This document shows positions 9,915 to 19,260 of a stretch of 64,000 bases of DNA, piece after piece. Under the pieces are notes generated by a model. It searched no databases. It was given only the letters and a program-made list of their open reading frames with translations, and was not told the DNA's origin. Each line of letters opens with the position of its first letter. Positions within the stretch are counted from its first letter, which is position 1. The stretch is taken from positions 62,001-126,000 of the forward strand of contig NZ_VUME01000003.1 of NCBI RefSeq assembly GCF_009696325.1. Reading direction: 5' to 3'. This DNA comes from Collinsella sp. WCA1-178-WT-3 (M1) (GTDB lineage Bacteria > Actinomycetota > Coriobacteriia > Coriobacteriales > Coriobacteriaceae). The position numbers and the translations under genes are program-made.

Positions 9915-10815
9915 GAGCCTTCGCCCCCTTGCGGCCGATAAGGTGGATGATCAGGATAAAGATGAGGCTCATGCCCATCAGTAGCAGACCGAGCGCCCAC
10001 AGGACGTCGTCCTGGGCCGAGCCCTCGGCATAGACCGCCATAGACGTGGTGAGCGTGGTGGTGATGGTGGAGGCCGGCGACAGCAGCGACGTCGGCATGG
10101 CCTCGATGCCGCCGATAACCATGCGCACGGCGAGCGTCTCGCCAAAGGCACGGGTCATGCCGAGGATGACCGCGGTCATGAGCGACGGCATGGCGGATTT
10201 GAGTACCACGTGCCAGATGGTCTGCCAGCGGGTGTAGCCCAGCGCGAGCGAACCCAGACGGTAGCTATCGGGCACGGCACGCAGGCCATCGACCGAAAGG
10301 GTGGTCATCGTCGGCAAGATCATGACGGCCAGCACGATGGCGCCGGGCAAGATGCCCAGGCCCGTGCTCACATGGAAAACGCTCTTCATAAGGCCGACGA
10401 CCACGTGAAAGCCGACCAGGCCAAAGACGACCGAGGGAATGCCGGTCAAAAGCTCAATAAGCGGCTGAAACACCTTGGAGCCAAACTTAGGGCTAATCTC
10501 GACCGCAAAGATAGCAGAGCCGATGGCGATGGGCAGCGCGATAAGCGTGGAGAGCACCATGACCGCAAACGAGGTGACGATCAGGGGCAGGGCGCCGGTA
10601 TAGGGCAGGCCGTTTTCGGCCGTGTTGGCCAGGTCCCACTTGGTGCCGGTAAAGAACTCGACGACCGAAACGCCGTCCTTGAGAAAAGCCGAGAGGCCCT
10701 TTTGGGCGACCATAAAGATGAGCGCGGCAACGACAAGCGTCACGAGCGCTACGCACGCGCCCGTGACGCCCAGGCCCACGTTCTCAAGGTCGCGCTTTGG
10801 CAGCTGTTTTGCCAT
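9907..10815 (-). CDS. pstC: Phosphate ABC transporter permease PstC
   Basis: This 302-residue permease starts at ATG after GGAAAGG. It has about six hydrophobic segments, GIPSVVFGLVGFHVV near the middle and the EAA-type loop GSLALGYTRWQTIWHVVLKSA. It pairs with PstA to move phosphate into the cytoplasm. The gene lies 24 bp after pstS. Confidence 0.95.
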   Translation of the reverse strand: MAKQLPKRDLENVGLGVTGACVALVTLVVAALIFMVAQKGLSAFLKDGVSVVEFFTGTKWDLANTAENGLPYTGALPLIVTSFAVMVLSTLIALPIAIGSAIFAVEISPKFGSKVFQPLIELLTGIPSVVFGLVGFHVVVGLMKSVFHVSTGLGILPGAIVLAVMILPTMTTLSVDGLRAVPDSYRLGSLALGYTRWQTIWHVVLKSAMPSLMTAVILGMTRAFGETLAVRMVIGGIEAMPTSLLSPASTITTTLTTSMAVYAEGSAQDDVLWALGLLLMGMSLIFILIIHLIGRKGAKARG

Positions 10816-10839
10816 TGCAAACCTTTCCGGGGCGATTAC

Positions 10840-11775
10840 TTATTTAGCGGAGACCTTGCCGCTGGCGTCCTTGACGACCTTCATGGCAGAGACAGGGATA
10901 AAGCCCTGCTCCTCGACAAGTTTGCCCTGGACGTCGTCGGAAAGCATGAACTCCAGGAAGGCCTTGGTGGCATCGTCGGCGTCCTTTGCGCAGTACATGT
11001 GCTCGGTCGCCCAGATCTTAAAGGAGTCGTCGGTGACGTTTGCGCTCTTGGGCTCCACGCCCTCAACCTTGATGGCGTTGAACTTAGAGTCGTCGAAGTG
11101 CGAGAAGTCGAGGTAGGAGATGGCGTTGTCGGTGCTGGCCATCTGAGTCTGAACGTCGCCGGACTTGTCGAGCTCGGCGTCGCCCTTAAAGTCGACGGCC
11201 TCGTCACCAAAGACGGCGGCCTCGAAGGTGGCGCGGGTGCCGGAGCCGGCCTTGCGGTTGAGAACGACGATGGTGGCGTCGTCGCCGCCGACCTCCTTCC
11301 AGTTGGTGATCTGGCCGGAGAAGATGCCCTTGAGCTGCTCGAGGGACAAGTCGTCGACCTTCACGTTCTTGGAGACGACGGGGCCCATGCCCACGACGGC
11401 GACCTCGTGGTCGACGAGGTTCTTGACCTGGTCGGCCTCGAGCTTGGTCTCGGCGAAGACGTCGGAGTTACCGATGGTAACGGTACCGGCGGCAACGGCG
11501 GTCAGGCCCTTGCCCGAACCGTTGCCCGAGCCAGAGACGGAGACGTCCGGGTTGGCGTCCATGAACTTCTCGGCAGCGGCCTCGACGAGAGCCTGGAACG
11601 AGGAGGCGCCGTCGTAGGTCACCTCGCCGGAGACGGACTCGGCAGCGGCGCTGCCCTTGTCGGCGGCGTTGGAAGCGCCTGCGCCGCCGCAACCAACGAG
11701 GCCGAGGCCCACGAAGCTGGCAAGACCACCAGCGAGGCCGAGGAACTGACGACGAGAATAAGCCTGATCGAGCAT
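10840..11775 (-). CDS. pstS: Phosphate-binding lipoprotein PstS
   Basis: The protein has 311 residues from the ATG preceded by AAGGAAG. The signal region carries a twin-arginine motif (SRRQFLGLAGG) and a lipobox-like LVGC, so it is probably Tat-exported and lipid-anchored. The mature part has the PstS features GSGNGSGKGL and NRKAGSGTRATF, which contact phosphate in known structures. It captures phosphate outside the cell for PstCAB. It is the first gene of pstSCAB. Regulation by phosphate limitation is expected from the family. Confidence 0.94.
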   Translation of the reverse strand: MLDQAYSRRQFLGLAGGLASFVGLGLVGCGGAGASNAADKGSAAAESVSGEVTYDGASSFQALVEAAAEKFMDANPDVSVSGSGNGSGKGLTAVAAGTVTIGNSDVFAETKLEADQVKNLVDHEVAVVGMGPVVSKNVKVDDLSLEQLKGIFSGQITNWKEVGGDDATIVVLNRKAGSGTRATFEAAVFGDEAVDFKGDAELDKSGDVQTQMASTDNAISYLDFSHFDDSKFNAIKVEGVEPKSANVTDDSFKIWATEHMYCAKDADDATKAFLEFMLSDDVQGKLVEEQGFIPVSAMKVVKDASGKVSAK

Positions 11776-11918
11776 GATCTTCCTTTCATACATGCGACTC
11801 GCGGGCACCCTGCCCGCTTTGCTGTTTGGAAAGATACGGCCTCGATCGGGCGGTGCCCGCGCCAACTGCGGTTTCTTACGGGCATTTGATAGACCCTTAC
11901 CGCAAGCGCGACTCGGCT

Positions 11919-11938
11919 TTACAAACGAATAACAAACC
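11919..11938 (-). promoter_or_regulatory. Candidate PHO-box-like direct repeats upstream of pstS
   Basis: TTACAAAC and TAACAAAC are repeated with an 11-bp period about 145 bp upstream of pstS, similar in layout to PhoP-type half-site repeats. Only two units are seen and no PhoP family consensus for this class is available here, so this is tentative. Confidence 0.3.
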
Positions 11939-11978
11939 CGCCCCCAGGCATGGCCCGCCTTTTACACCAATAAAAACA

Positions 11979-12047
11979 AAGTTGCGGTGAAATAGTTCCT
12001 GCTTGGCCATCAAATGGCCCATTCTAGGAACTATTCCATCGCAACTT
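11979..12047. repeat. Cruciform-forming inverted repeat between pstS and the peptidase gene
   Basis: Arms of 22 nt at 11979-12000 and 12026-12047 (starting AAGTTGCGGTGAAATAG) pair with two mismatches, and an inner GGCCAT/ATGGCC stem extends the hairpin. It lies in the 293-bp gap upstream of pstS and may act as the terminator side of one or both units. Confidence 0.65.
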
Positions 12048-12068
12048 AGATTAGGAAACCGTGTAACC

Positions 12069-13505
12069 TTAAAGCTCCAGCTCATTCAAGCGCAAAATCG
12101 CCACGATGTAGATCTTGAGCGCCTGCTTGAGCTGTTCCTCGTTGGCGCACTCGTTGGGGCCGTGCATCTGGCCGCCCCATGCGGGCAGCTCCAGGCCGGT
12201 TTCCTCGGGGCCAAACGACACGGCGCGGGCAAAGTTGCGCGCGTACGTGCCACCGCCCATGGCAAAGGGCTCGGCGTGCTTGCCCGTAAACTCGTTATAG
12301 GTATCAATAAGCGCCTTCACGGCCGGATCGTCGGCGGACACCGAGAACGGCGCCTTTGCACGACCCACACGGCACGTCACGCCAAAGCGGCCCACGAGCG
12401 GCTCGAGCTGCTCGCAGATGGTATCGGCGCTCGTGCTGTCGGGGAAACGTACGTCGATGACCTGCTCAATATGGCCATCCATCACACGGATAACACCGGG
12501 GTTGCACGTGAGCGGGCCAAACGCCGGGCTCGTCGCGTCGATACCCAGGCCGTGGCCATAGGCATCCGCATGTACAAAGGTCAGGAACTTGACAAACTCG
12601 TGCTCGGCGGGCGTCAGCAGGCGCTCGTCGCGTGCACCAAACGCGTCCTCGGCCTCGCGCAGATACGCCACGATGAGGCCGACGGCATTGATCGTTCCCT
12701 CGGGCATCGAAGCGTGACCGCCAATACCGTGGGCGAAAATCTGCGCATGCCCGTTATCGAGCGCCGTGATCTCCAGGCGGTCGGCGTTCTCAACGGGCGC
12801 CGGCAGCTCATCGGCGGCAATCGCGAGCTCGCAGATAGACTGCGACGGAATGGCGTTGCTCGCCTCGGCACCGCTCCACGATACGATGCGCCCGCCGTCG
12901 ATCTTGGAGCTCACAAACGTCGCCCCAAACTGGCCCTTCTCGGCATTGCAGACCGGGAACTCGGCATCGGGCGTAAACAAAAAGTCGGGGTCTGCGTGGT
13001 TCTCCAGATAATGGTGAACGTCGGACATGCCCACTTCCTCATCGCAGCCCAGCAGCGCGCGGAAGGTATAGCGCGGCACAATGCCGTGCTTGATCAGGTA
13101 GGCACCGGCGTAGAGCGACAACACGGCCGGGCCCTTGTCGTCGATCACGCCACGACCGAGCAGCCAGCCCTCGCGGCGCTCCATCGCAAACGGGTCGGTG
13201 TTCCAACCGGGACCGGCGGGCACCACATCCACATGGCAGATGGTCGCAAGCTGCTTATCGCCGCGGCCGGGAATGTCGGCGATGCCCACATAGCCCTCGT
13301 CGTCGCTCGTCTGGTAGCCGAGCTTTTGCGCAATGCCGAGCGCACAATCGAGCGCATCACGGACCGGGCGGCCAAACGGCGCACCGGGCTCCGCATGGGC
13401 AGCAACGGCCACGGACGGATAGCTCACCAGCTGCTCGATATCGGCAACGACATCTTCCCAGATCTCGTCGACATACTCGGTAACGCTCTGCTCCACCTGA
13501 TTCAT
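12069..13505 (-). CDS. M20-family dipeptidase, PepV-like
   Basis: The protein has 478 residues from the ATG after AAGGAGGT. Zinc-ligand motifs of the M20 family are visible: ICHVDVVPAGPGW (first His and Asp), GRGVIDDKGP (bridging Asp) and LGCDEEVGMSD (the catalytic Glu pair). The dimerisation or lid insert lies between about residues 185 and 340, and the final His occurs in AWGGQMHGPNE. Length and motif order match PepV / Xaa-His dipeptidases, which hydrolyse a broad range of dipeptides in the cytoplasm. The next gene upstream (HAD phosphatase) ends 54 bp before this start, so joint transcription is possible. Confidence 0.9.
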   Translation of the reverse strand: MNQVEQSVTEYVDEIWEDVVADIEQLVSYPSVAVAAHAEPGAPFGRPVRDALDCALGIAQKLGYQTSDDEGYVGIADIPGRGDKQLATICHVDVVPAGPGWNTDPFAMERREGWLLGRGVIDDKGPAVLSLYAGAYLIKHGIVPRYTFRALLGCDEEVGMSDVHHYLENHADPDFLFTPDAEFPVCNAEKGQFGATFVSSKIDGGRIVSWSGAEASNAIPSQSICELAIAADELPAPVENADRLEITALDNGHAQIFAHGIGGHASMPEGTINAVGLIVAYLREAEDAFGARDERLLTPAEHEFVKFLTFVHADAYGHGLGIDATSPAFGPLTCNPGVIRVMDGHIEQVIDVRFPDSTSADTICEQLEPLVGRFGVTCRVGRAKAPFSVSADDPAVKALIDTYNEFTGKHAEPFAMGGGTYARNFARAVSFGPEETGLELPAWGGQMHGPNECANEEQLKQALKIYIVAILRLNELEL

Positions 13506-13559
13506 GGACGACCTCCTTACCAATGAGCGACGGCCACACCCGCCCCTCACATAACGTCA

Positions 13560-14222
13560 TTAGATGGCGAAAAGTTTAGCAAGCTCGGCCACCGAGTGTA
13601 CCACTGCATCGGCACCCGCCGCCTCGTGCTCGCCCGGCACCGCCGCGCCCGAATAGATGCCAATGCACGGCACGCCCCTGGCGTGCGCGCCCTCCACATC
13701 GTTAAAGCGATCGCCGATCATCACGGCATCGTCCGCCGTCGCGCCGAGCGCCGCCAGGGCATCGCGAACCGAATCGGCCTTGGTCTCGCGCCCCTGCGGC
13801 GGATTCATACCGACCACCGCCTCAAACTGCGAAAGCCCCAGCTCGCCCACCATGTCGATACACTTTGCCTCCATGCGCGACGTCGCCACGGCCAAGTGAT
13901 GCCCCTGGGCGGCCAGGCCATCGAGCAGTTCGGGAATTCCATCGAACACGGGGTACTCTTCCGGTCCCAGCTCATCAAAAAAGGCACGGTACTCGTCGGC
14001 CACCACAAGCGACTCCTCGCGCGAGAAGCCGTAAAAGTCGTGGAAGCTCTTCCACAACGGAGGCCCGATCATACGGCGCAGGTCACCCATCTGCGCCTCA
14101 GAAAACCCGCGCGCAGCCAGCGTTTTACGCGTCGAGGTCATCACCGCACGGCCCGTGTCGGCCACCGTGCCGTCAAAATCAAACAGCACGACCGACCGCT
14201 TGCATATCTCCAGAGCCTCCAT
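13560..14222 (-). CDS. HAD-family phosphatase, Gph-like
   Basis: About 220 residues starting MEALEIC; this ATG was chosen because GAGG lies 7 bp before it, while the ATG six bases earlier directly abuts the ribosome-binding site. HAD motif I is LFDFDGTVADTG, motif II is VATSRM and the final acidic motif is MIGDRFNDVEGA, with a four-helix cap. This is the phosphoglycolate phosphatase / PpaX-like branch; the substrate is not determined by sequence. Confidence 0.85.
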   Translation of the reverse strand: MEALEICKRSVVLFDFDGTVADTGRAVMTSTRKTLAARGFSEAQMGDLRRMIGPPLWKSFHDFYGFSREESLVVADEYRAFFDELGPEEYPVFDGIPELLDGLAAQGHHLAVATSRMEAKCIDMVGELGLSQFEAVVGMNPPQGRETKADSVRDALAALGATADDAVMIGDRFNDVEGAHARGVPCIGIYSGAAVPGEHEAAGADAVVHSVAELAKLFAI

Positions 14223-14377
14223 CGACATCCCTCTTCCCCAGTTGAAGATTTCCACACTGACACTTCAAACTGTTGACTATTCAACAATTGAACCTAGTAA
14301 TGTGGAACGACTCTACTATACTTTCGCACTTTGCTCTCAGAAGGCGGCGCGCAAGCGCCCCAACGAAAGGTGCAATT

Positions 14378-14664
14378 ATGTCTTTTGCCATCATAACCGA
14401 CTCCACGTCGGGCATCTCCCCCGCCCGCGCCCAAGAGCTCGGCATTTACGTGATTCCACTTCATGTGATTATCGAAGGCGAAGAGCCGCTCGACCAGGTG
14501 CAGGCCAGCTCACGCAGATGCTCAATATTCGCCTGACCGTTTCGCCGGAGTGGAAATCGAGCAAGATCAAGGCGATCAAAAAGGGTCGTGGCGCCAAGCG
14601 CATCGTCACCAATCAATCCCTATTCCACCGCAACTTGGAAGCAGTTCATTTGGGACGGGGCTAA
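14378..14664 (+). pseudogene. degV-family remnant with internal deletion
   Basis: An ATG after GAAAGG opens MSFAIITDSTSGISPARAQE, the typical start of a DegV lipid-binding protein. The frame fails after about 45 residues (LDQVQASS), and a different frame continues with MLNIRLTVSPEW and KAIKKGRGAKRIV, resembling the central domain of DegV. The C-terminal half is missing and a palindromic element begins before the second frame ends. It is therefore a decayed copy; an intact DegV gene lies at 26938-27828. Confidence 0.7.
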
Positions 14665-14712
14665 AAAGACTGGTATCAAACGTTTCAGACCAGTCTTTTT
14701 AGCCCCGTCCCA
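14651..14712. repeat. Perfect 24-bp palindrome with GGGACGGGGCT core (copy 1)
   Basis: The arms 14651-14674 and 14689-14712 are perfectly complementary (TGGGACGGGGCTAAAAAGAC...) around a 14-nt loop. It lies between convergent genes and, with T/A tracts in the stem, could work as a bidirectional terminator. The core recurs at 21148-21250 and 24119-24223. Confidence 0.85.
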
Positions 14713-14723
14713 TTTTACCTACC

Positions 14724-15482
14724 CTACATCAGCCCGCTCAGGACAATATCGACGGCCTCGTTGAGGTCATCGGTGATGTGGACGAGGTCTGGATCGAGTG
14801 GGCTAATCATGCCGGCATCCATCACCGGGCCGTTGAGCCAGTCGAACAGGCCCTGCCAGTATTCGCTGCCCACCAAAACAAGCGGCATGCGCTTGACCTT
14901 GTGCGTCTGCACCAGCGTGAGCACCTCAAACATCTCGTCGAGCGTACCAAAACCACCGGGAAACACGATGGCGCCCGAGCTGTATTTGACAAACATGGTC
15001 TTGCGCACAAAGAAGTAGCGGAAGTCCATGCCGAGGTTCACGTATTTGTTGAGCCCATGCTCGTGCGGAAGCTCAATACCCAAGCCGACCGACTTGCCGT
15101 TGGCGCTCGCCGCTCCCCTGTTGGCCGCCTCCATAATGCCAGGACCACCGCCGGTGATAACCGCCACGCCGCGCTGCGCGATCTTGCGGCCGACCGTGCG
15201 CGCCGCCTTGTAGAGTGGATCGGTCTTGGGCGTGCGGGCACTGCCGAAGATGGTCACCGCGGGCCCGAGCTCGGCAAGCGCGCCGAAGCCATCGACAAAC
15301 TCGGCCTGAATGCGCAGCACACGCCACGGGTCGGCGTGCAACCAGTCAGTCGAGTCCTCGGGCGCCAGCAGGTTGGCGTAGGTGTTGTCCTTAGGAATCA
15401 TAGGGCCGCGCATAACCACGGGGCCGCGTCGGTACGTCTCGTCGTAGGCCGGCTCGCCCTCGACGTTCTCATTCTTAATCAT
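14724..15482 (-). CDS. LOG family protein (TIGR00730, Rossmann fold)
   Basis: This 252-residue protein has the two LOG motifs GGGPGIMEAAN and PGGFGTLDEMFE. Family members hydrolyse nucleoside 5'-monophosphates to base and ribose 5-phosphate and are called cytokinin riboside monophosphate phosphoribohydrolases in plants; in gut bacteria the physiological substrate is uncertain. An N-terminal extension of about 75 residues precedes the Rossmann core, as in the long actinobacterial forms. It starts at ATG after AGGAG. Confidence 0.9.
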   Translation of the reverse strand: MIKNENVEGEPAYDETYRRGPVVMRGPMIPKDNTYANLLAPEDSTDWLHADPWRVLRIQAEFVDGFGALAELGPAVTIFGSARTPKTDPLYKAARTVGRKIAQRGVAVITGGGPGIMEAANRGAASANGKSVGLGIELPHEHGLNKYVNLGMDFRYFFVRKTMFVKYSSGAIVFPGGFGTLDEMFEVLTLVQTHKVKRMPLVLVGSEYWQGLFDWLNGPVMDAGMISPLDPDLVHITDDLNEAVDIVLSGLM

Positions 15483-15715
15483 GGGATACTCCTATCGAAA
15501 ATAGAAACGGGCGGGGTCGACGCCATGCGTCAAACACCCGCCCGAACATCAACCATTCGGTATGGTACCCACGATGCATCAAACGCTTGCAAGGCATCGG
15601 TCAGAGGTCGTGCAACCGATGCCGACGCATGCGATGCCCGGCGCCGGCTACGCACGGTCGATTGGCACGTAGCCTCGACACCGCGCGAGCGCCCCCGTAA
15701 GCGCACCCGCAGCTC

Positions 15716-16855
15716 TTAGTAATCCACTGCCGCGGGGCTGTTCATCCAGTCGCTCACGAACGCACCGTAGTGGCCCTCGATAATGGCCTGGCGGGCACGC
15801 TGCATAAGGTTGAGCAGGTAGTAGATGTTGTGCATCGAAAGCAAAATGCCGCCGAGCATCTCCTTCTGCGTGACCATGTGGCGAATGAGCGCACGGCTGT
15901 AGCCGCCTGTGCACACCGGGCAGGTACAGGTGGGATCGATGGGGCCGTCGTCGTGCGCAAAGCGGGCGTTGCGGAAGTTAAGGCGACCCTCGCTCGAGAA
16001 CGCCGTCCCCATGCGGCCGGTGCGCGTCGGCAGCACGCAGTCGAACATGTCGATGCCCACGCCTACACCACGCACGAGCGTCGTCGGGTTGCCGACGCCC
16101 ATCAGGTAGCGCGGCTTATGTTTGGGCATGTACTCACTCGCGAGCGGCGCCAGCGTCTCAAACATGGTCTCGTGGTCCTCGCCCACCGAGTAGCCGCCAA
16201 TGCCGTAACCGGGGAAGTCACCGCACTCCTCCAGATGGCGCAGCGAACGCAAGCGCAGGTCCAGATGCATGCCACCCTGAACGATGCCAAAGAGCGCCTG
16301 GTCGTCACGGGTATGAGCCTTATAGCAACGCTCGGCCCACATGCTCGACAGCTCAACGGCGCGCTCAACGTAGGCGCGCGTGGCGGGATAGCCCGGGCAC
16401 TGATCGAGCTGCATGCAGATGTCGGAGCCGAGCTTCATGGCGATTTCCATGTTGTCCTCGGGCGTCCAGAACACGTGGCGGCCGTCGTAGTCGTTGACGA
16501 TAAAGCGCACGCCCTCGTCGGTGAGCTTGACGGCGTCGTTGTGGCTGAACACCTGGAAACCGCCGGAATCAGTGAGGATGGGGCCATGCCAGTTCATAAA
16601 CTTGTGCAGGCCACCCAACTCGGCGATGGTGTCCTCGCCGGGACGCATGGACAGGTGATAGGTATTGGCGAGCACGATCTGGGCGCCGAGCTGCTTGACA
16701 GTCTCGGCAGGAATGCCCTTGACGTTTGCCTTGGTGCCCACGGGCATAAAGATCGGCGTCTCGATGTCGCCGTGCGGAGTGTGCAGCACGCCGGCACGCG
16801 CATGCGTCGTCGGATCCTCGGCGATCAGGTCGAATTTAAATAGGCTCTGGTCCAT
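15716..16855 (-). CDS. tgt: Queuine tRNA-ribosyltransferase (Tgt)
   Basis: This 379-residue enzyme exchanges guanine-34 of GUN-anticodon tRNAs for preQ1 on the way to queuosine. The active-site region LTDSGGFQVFS is visible, with the nucleophile motif in GVGIDMFDCVLPTRTGR, and the zinc ligands in CTCPVCTGGYSR...H close to the C-terminus. Length fits bacterial Tgt. queA and queH lie 2.4 and 3.7 kb away on the same strand, so three steps of the queuosine pathway cluster here, interrupted by one plus-strand gene. Confidence 0.96.
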   Translation of the reverse strand: MDQSLFKFDLIAEDPTTHARAGVLHTPHGDIETPIFMPVGTKANVKGIPAETVKQLGAQIVLANTYHLSMRPGEDTIAELGGLHKFMNWHGPILTDSGGFQVFSHNDAVKLTDEGVRFIVNDYDGRHVFWTPEDNMEIAMKLGSDICMQLDQCPGYPATRAYVERAVELSSMWAERCYKAHTRDDQALFGIVQGGMHLDLRLRSLRHLEECGDFPGYGIGGYSVGEDHETMFETLAPLASEYMPKHKPRYLMGVGNPTTLVRGVGVGIDMFDCVLPTRTGRMGTAFSSEGRLNFRNARFAHDDGPIDPTCTCPVCTGGYSRALIRHMVTQKEMLGGILLSMHNIYYLLNLMQRARQAIIEGHYGAFVSDWMNSPAAVDY

Positions 16856-17082
16856 AAACTGGAACTCCTTGGTTGCGGTTCATACGCAAACCATTATAAA
16901 GACCGCGGCAGGTGAACGGCATAACGTCTTTCGGAGAAGGGAATGTCAAGCGCAAACTGAATATAGCGGCCAAATTTTTGCTATCCAAGCGAGCCATCGA
17001 ACACGTTTTGAAACTTTGCTGCGGCGCGCGGGATGCCGGCGCGAGACTTTATCATAGGGTGACAATCAACGATGAGGAGCAC

Positions 17083-18861
17083 ATGCCTATGACAGACGAG
17101 CTGGACCCCCAGACTCAGCAGCATATTGATGATTCCGCAGACGCCGTCGACGACTGCAGCACTCCTACCTGCGTCGCCGCTTCCGTCGATGCATCCGCCA
17201 AAGATGCGCACGCCGGTGCGGATAAGGCAACAGACACAGGCGATACTGTCGAGCATGACGAAGGCGAGCAACCGGAGTCGAACGACGCCGAGCCCGACAC
17301 GGACCCCGCGTCACAGGCGGCAGGACCCATCGAGGTATCTTCGGAAGAAGAGCTCGATGCCGTCATGGACTCCATGATGGATGCCGTCAAAGCGATGAAA
17401 GACGCCGTGGCCGACGCCGATGTGGACGCCGAAGAAGAGAAGGCCGCCGAGGCCGCATCGACCTTCGTGCCTGGCGAGACCCCCGTTGCCGACCAAGGCA
17501 GCACCGTACCTTCGTTCTTACAGCTCGAGCACCCTACAATTGGCGCAGATGCAGTCGACCCGCACACTGCCGGCTTTTCCGTGATCGAGGGCGGCACCGG
17601 CAATATCGCCACGTCGCAGGCGCCCGATGCGGGTACGGCCGACGCCGGTCACCCGACCGCCCCACACACCCCTGCAGCCAGCCGCGATCTGGGAACCGCC
17701 GTCTCAAATACAGCAAACGCCGTAGGCACTTTTATCGCCCAGGGCGCCTCTGCTATGCGCGAGATGAACGCCGCAAAGAAGGCGCTCGCGGATGCTCGTG
17801 CCCACCTGGCCGAACTTGATCAGCGCATCGCCGATCAAGGAGAGGAGCTCGAGACGCGCCAGGATATCGCAGGGCGTTACGACCAGATTGTCGCCGAGCA
17901 GCGCCACGCTATCGACACGGCACAAAAGGCCGCCGCGGCGGCAGAAATCGACCGCGATACCCATGCCGCCAAGACAACAGAGCTCAAAGCGCAGCTCGAA
18001 CAAATAAAAGAAGAGGACGACGCCACCGAGCGGCGTCTCAAAGCCGCACTCGATGCCGTCGAAGCGCGCGAAGCCAGCTCGCGCGAGACCGGTAACCGCC
18101 TCGTACGACGTCTCGAGGATTCCAAGCGCATCCGCGACAAGGTGAAGGCCGAGCGCGACGCCGGCGTTGCCGCAGCGCAGCAAACCGTCGACGCCACGCG
18201 TGCTCAACTCGAAACGTTGCGCCGTGAGTATGCCGAGCTGCAGCGCAATCCCTCGGCAAATCCCGCCAACTATACGGTGCGCACCAGCGAGCTTTCGATG
18301 CAGATCTCCGACACGGCTGATGCCCTGCGTAAAGCCGAGGAAGATGTCCCGCGCATCACCGCCGATCTTGAGCACTCGCTCGCAGCCGCCGAGCACGCCG
18401 TCGAGCAGGCGCAAGCCCCCATCGCCGACGCCAAGCGCGCCCATCAGGCCGTGACGGCCGAGGCCGATGCCGCGCGCGACGAGCTGCAGACCGCAAAGGC
18501 GGCCGCTGCAACGCGCCAGCGCGAATTACGCGAGAAGATCGTCACCGAGGACAAAGCGCGTCAAGAGCAAGAGCAAGCTATCGCCAATGCCCAGGCGGAC
18601 GTCGCGCATGCGCAGTCGATCATCGAGCAGGCGACCGAAGTGCACAACCATCCCGAGATCACCGAATCGCTCGCGGGCTCCCTGGCTCGCGATAAGGACG
18701 AGCGCGCCGAAACCGAGCGCGAAGTGGCTCAGCTCGAAGCCGCCGAGAACGACGTGCGCGAGCGCACCCGCGACTCACGCGTCAAATTCACCGGCGCAAT
18801 CGTCTGCATTGTCGCCGTAATCCTCGTGATCGTCCTAATCTGGCTGTTCGCGAGCAAGTAA
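17083..18861 (+). CDS. Tail-anchored coiled-coil protein of unknown function
   Basis: About 592 residues. GAGGAG precedes two close ATGs (17083 and 17089), so the start is uncertain by two codons. Residues 1-200 are strongly acidic and probably disordered (runs of D, E, A, T). From about 225 to 555 there is a long heptad-rich coiled coil with many E, R, K and A. The last 30 residues are a single hydrophobic helix (GAIVCIVAVILVIVLIWLF) followed by ASK. The layout places the bulk in the cytoplasm with a C-terminal membrane anchor. No catalytic motif was recognised. An envelope-organising or scaffold role is only a guess. Confidence 0.75.
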   Translation: MPMTDELDPQTQQHIDDSADAVDDCSTPTCVAASVDASAKDAHAGADKATDTGDTVEHDEGEQPESNDAEPDTDPASQAAGPIEVSSEEELDAVMDSMMDAVKAMKDAVADADVDAEEEKAAEAASTFVPGETPVADQGSTVPSFLQLEHPTIGADAVDPHTAGFSVIEGGTGNIATSQAPDAGTADAGHPTAPHTPAASRDLGTAVSNTANAVGTFIAQGASAMREMNAAKKALADARAHLAELDQRIADQGEELETRQDIAGRYDQIVAEQRHAIDTAQKAAAAAEIDRDTHAAKTTELKAQLEQIKEEDDATERRLKAALDAVEAREASSRETGNRLVRRLEDSKRIRDKVKAERDAGVAAAQQTVDATRAQLETLRREYAELQRNPSANPANYTVRTSELSMQISDTADALRKAEEDVPRITADLEHSLAAAEHAVEQAQAPIADAKRAHQAVTAEADAARDELQTAKAAAATRQRELREKIVTEDKARQEQEQAIANAQADVAHAQSIIEQATEVHNHPEITESLAGSLARDKDERAETEREVAQLEAAENDVRERTRDSRVKFTGAIVCIVAVILVIVLIWLFASK

Positions 18862-19260
18862 ACCGGCTGCCAAAAAACACTCACCGCAACTTTTTGATTG
18901 GTGCAAAGGGGCCAGGCTACTTTGCACCAACTTGGTGCATATAAAGCAGTCCCCATTGCGCCAACAACGTTTGCCCAGATAAAACCTGCCAAAATAAACC
19001 TGTCCCTTTTTGGCAGGTTGAACCACGGCAACGCCATTGTTTTGGCGAAGTCAGCGAAAACCCGCCAGAACGGCAATCTCTTGACAACCAAAGAAATGCC
19101 GATGTTTTGCCAGCGACAGCGAGCGGGTCGCATTTGAGGCAAGGTGACGTGAAACGAAAGGGCGCTGACCTTCTGGTCGCGCCCTTGAAGTTGAACGTCA
19201 GATTGTCCAAATGCGGCCCGCGCAGCGTCGAGCAGTTACGCGGTTCGTAGAACCGCGTAA
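18862..19260. other. Intergenic region with several hairpins, no gene seen
   Basis: Three clear stems occur: TTGGTGCAAAG/CTTTGCACCAA at 18898-18930, AACCTGCCAAAA/TTTTGGCAGGTT at 18983-19019, and AAGGGCGC-GACC/GGTC-GCGCCCTT at 19158-19186. A fourth, GTTACGCGGTTC/GAACCGCGTAAC, spans 19236-19262 and overlaps the queA stop codon. None has a strong T-run. Open frames across this interval have no protein-like composition. Confidence 0.6.

Noticed and set aside
10210-11889. Long plus-strand frame opposite pstS and pstC
   Set aside because: It mirrors codon bias of the real minus-strand genes; composition (D, G, H, R rich) is not protein-like.
18729-19142. Minus-strand frame in the gap after the coiled-coil gene
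   Set aside because: It overlaps the end of the coiled-coil gene and several hairpins, and has no family-like pattern.
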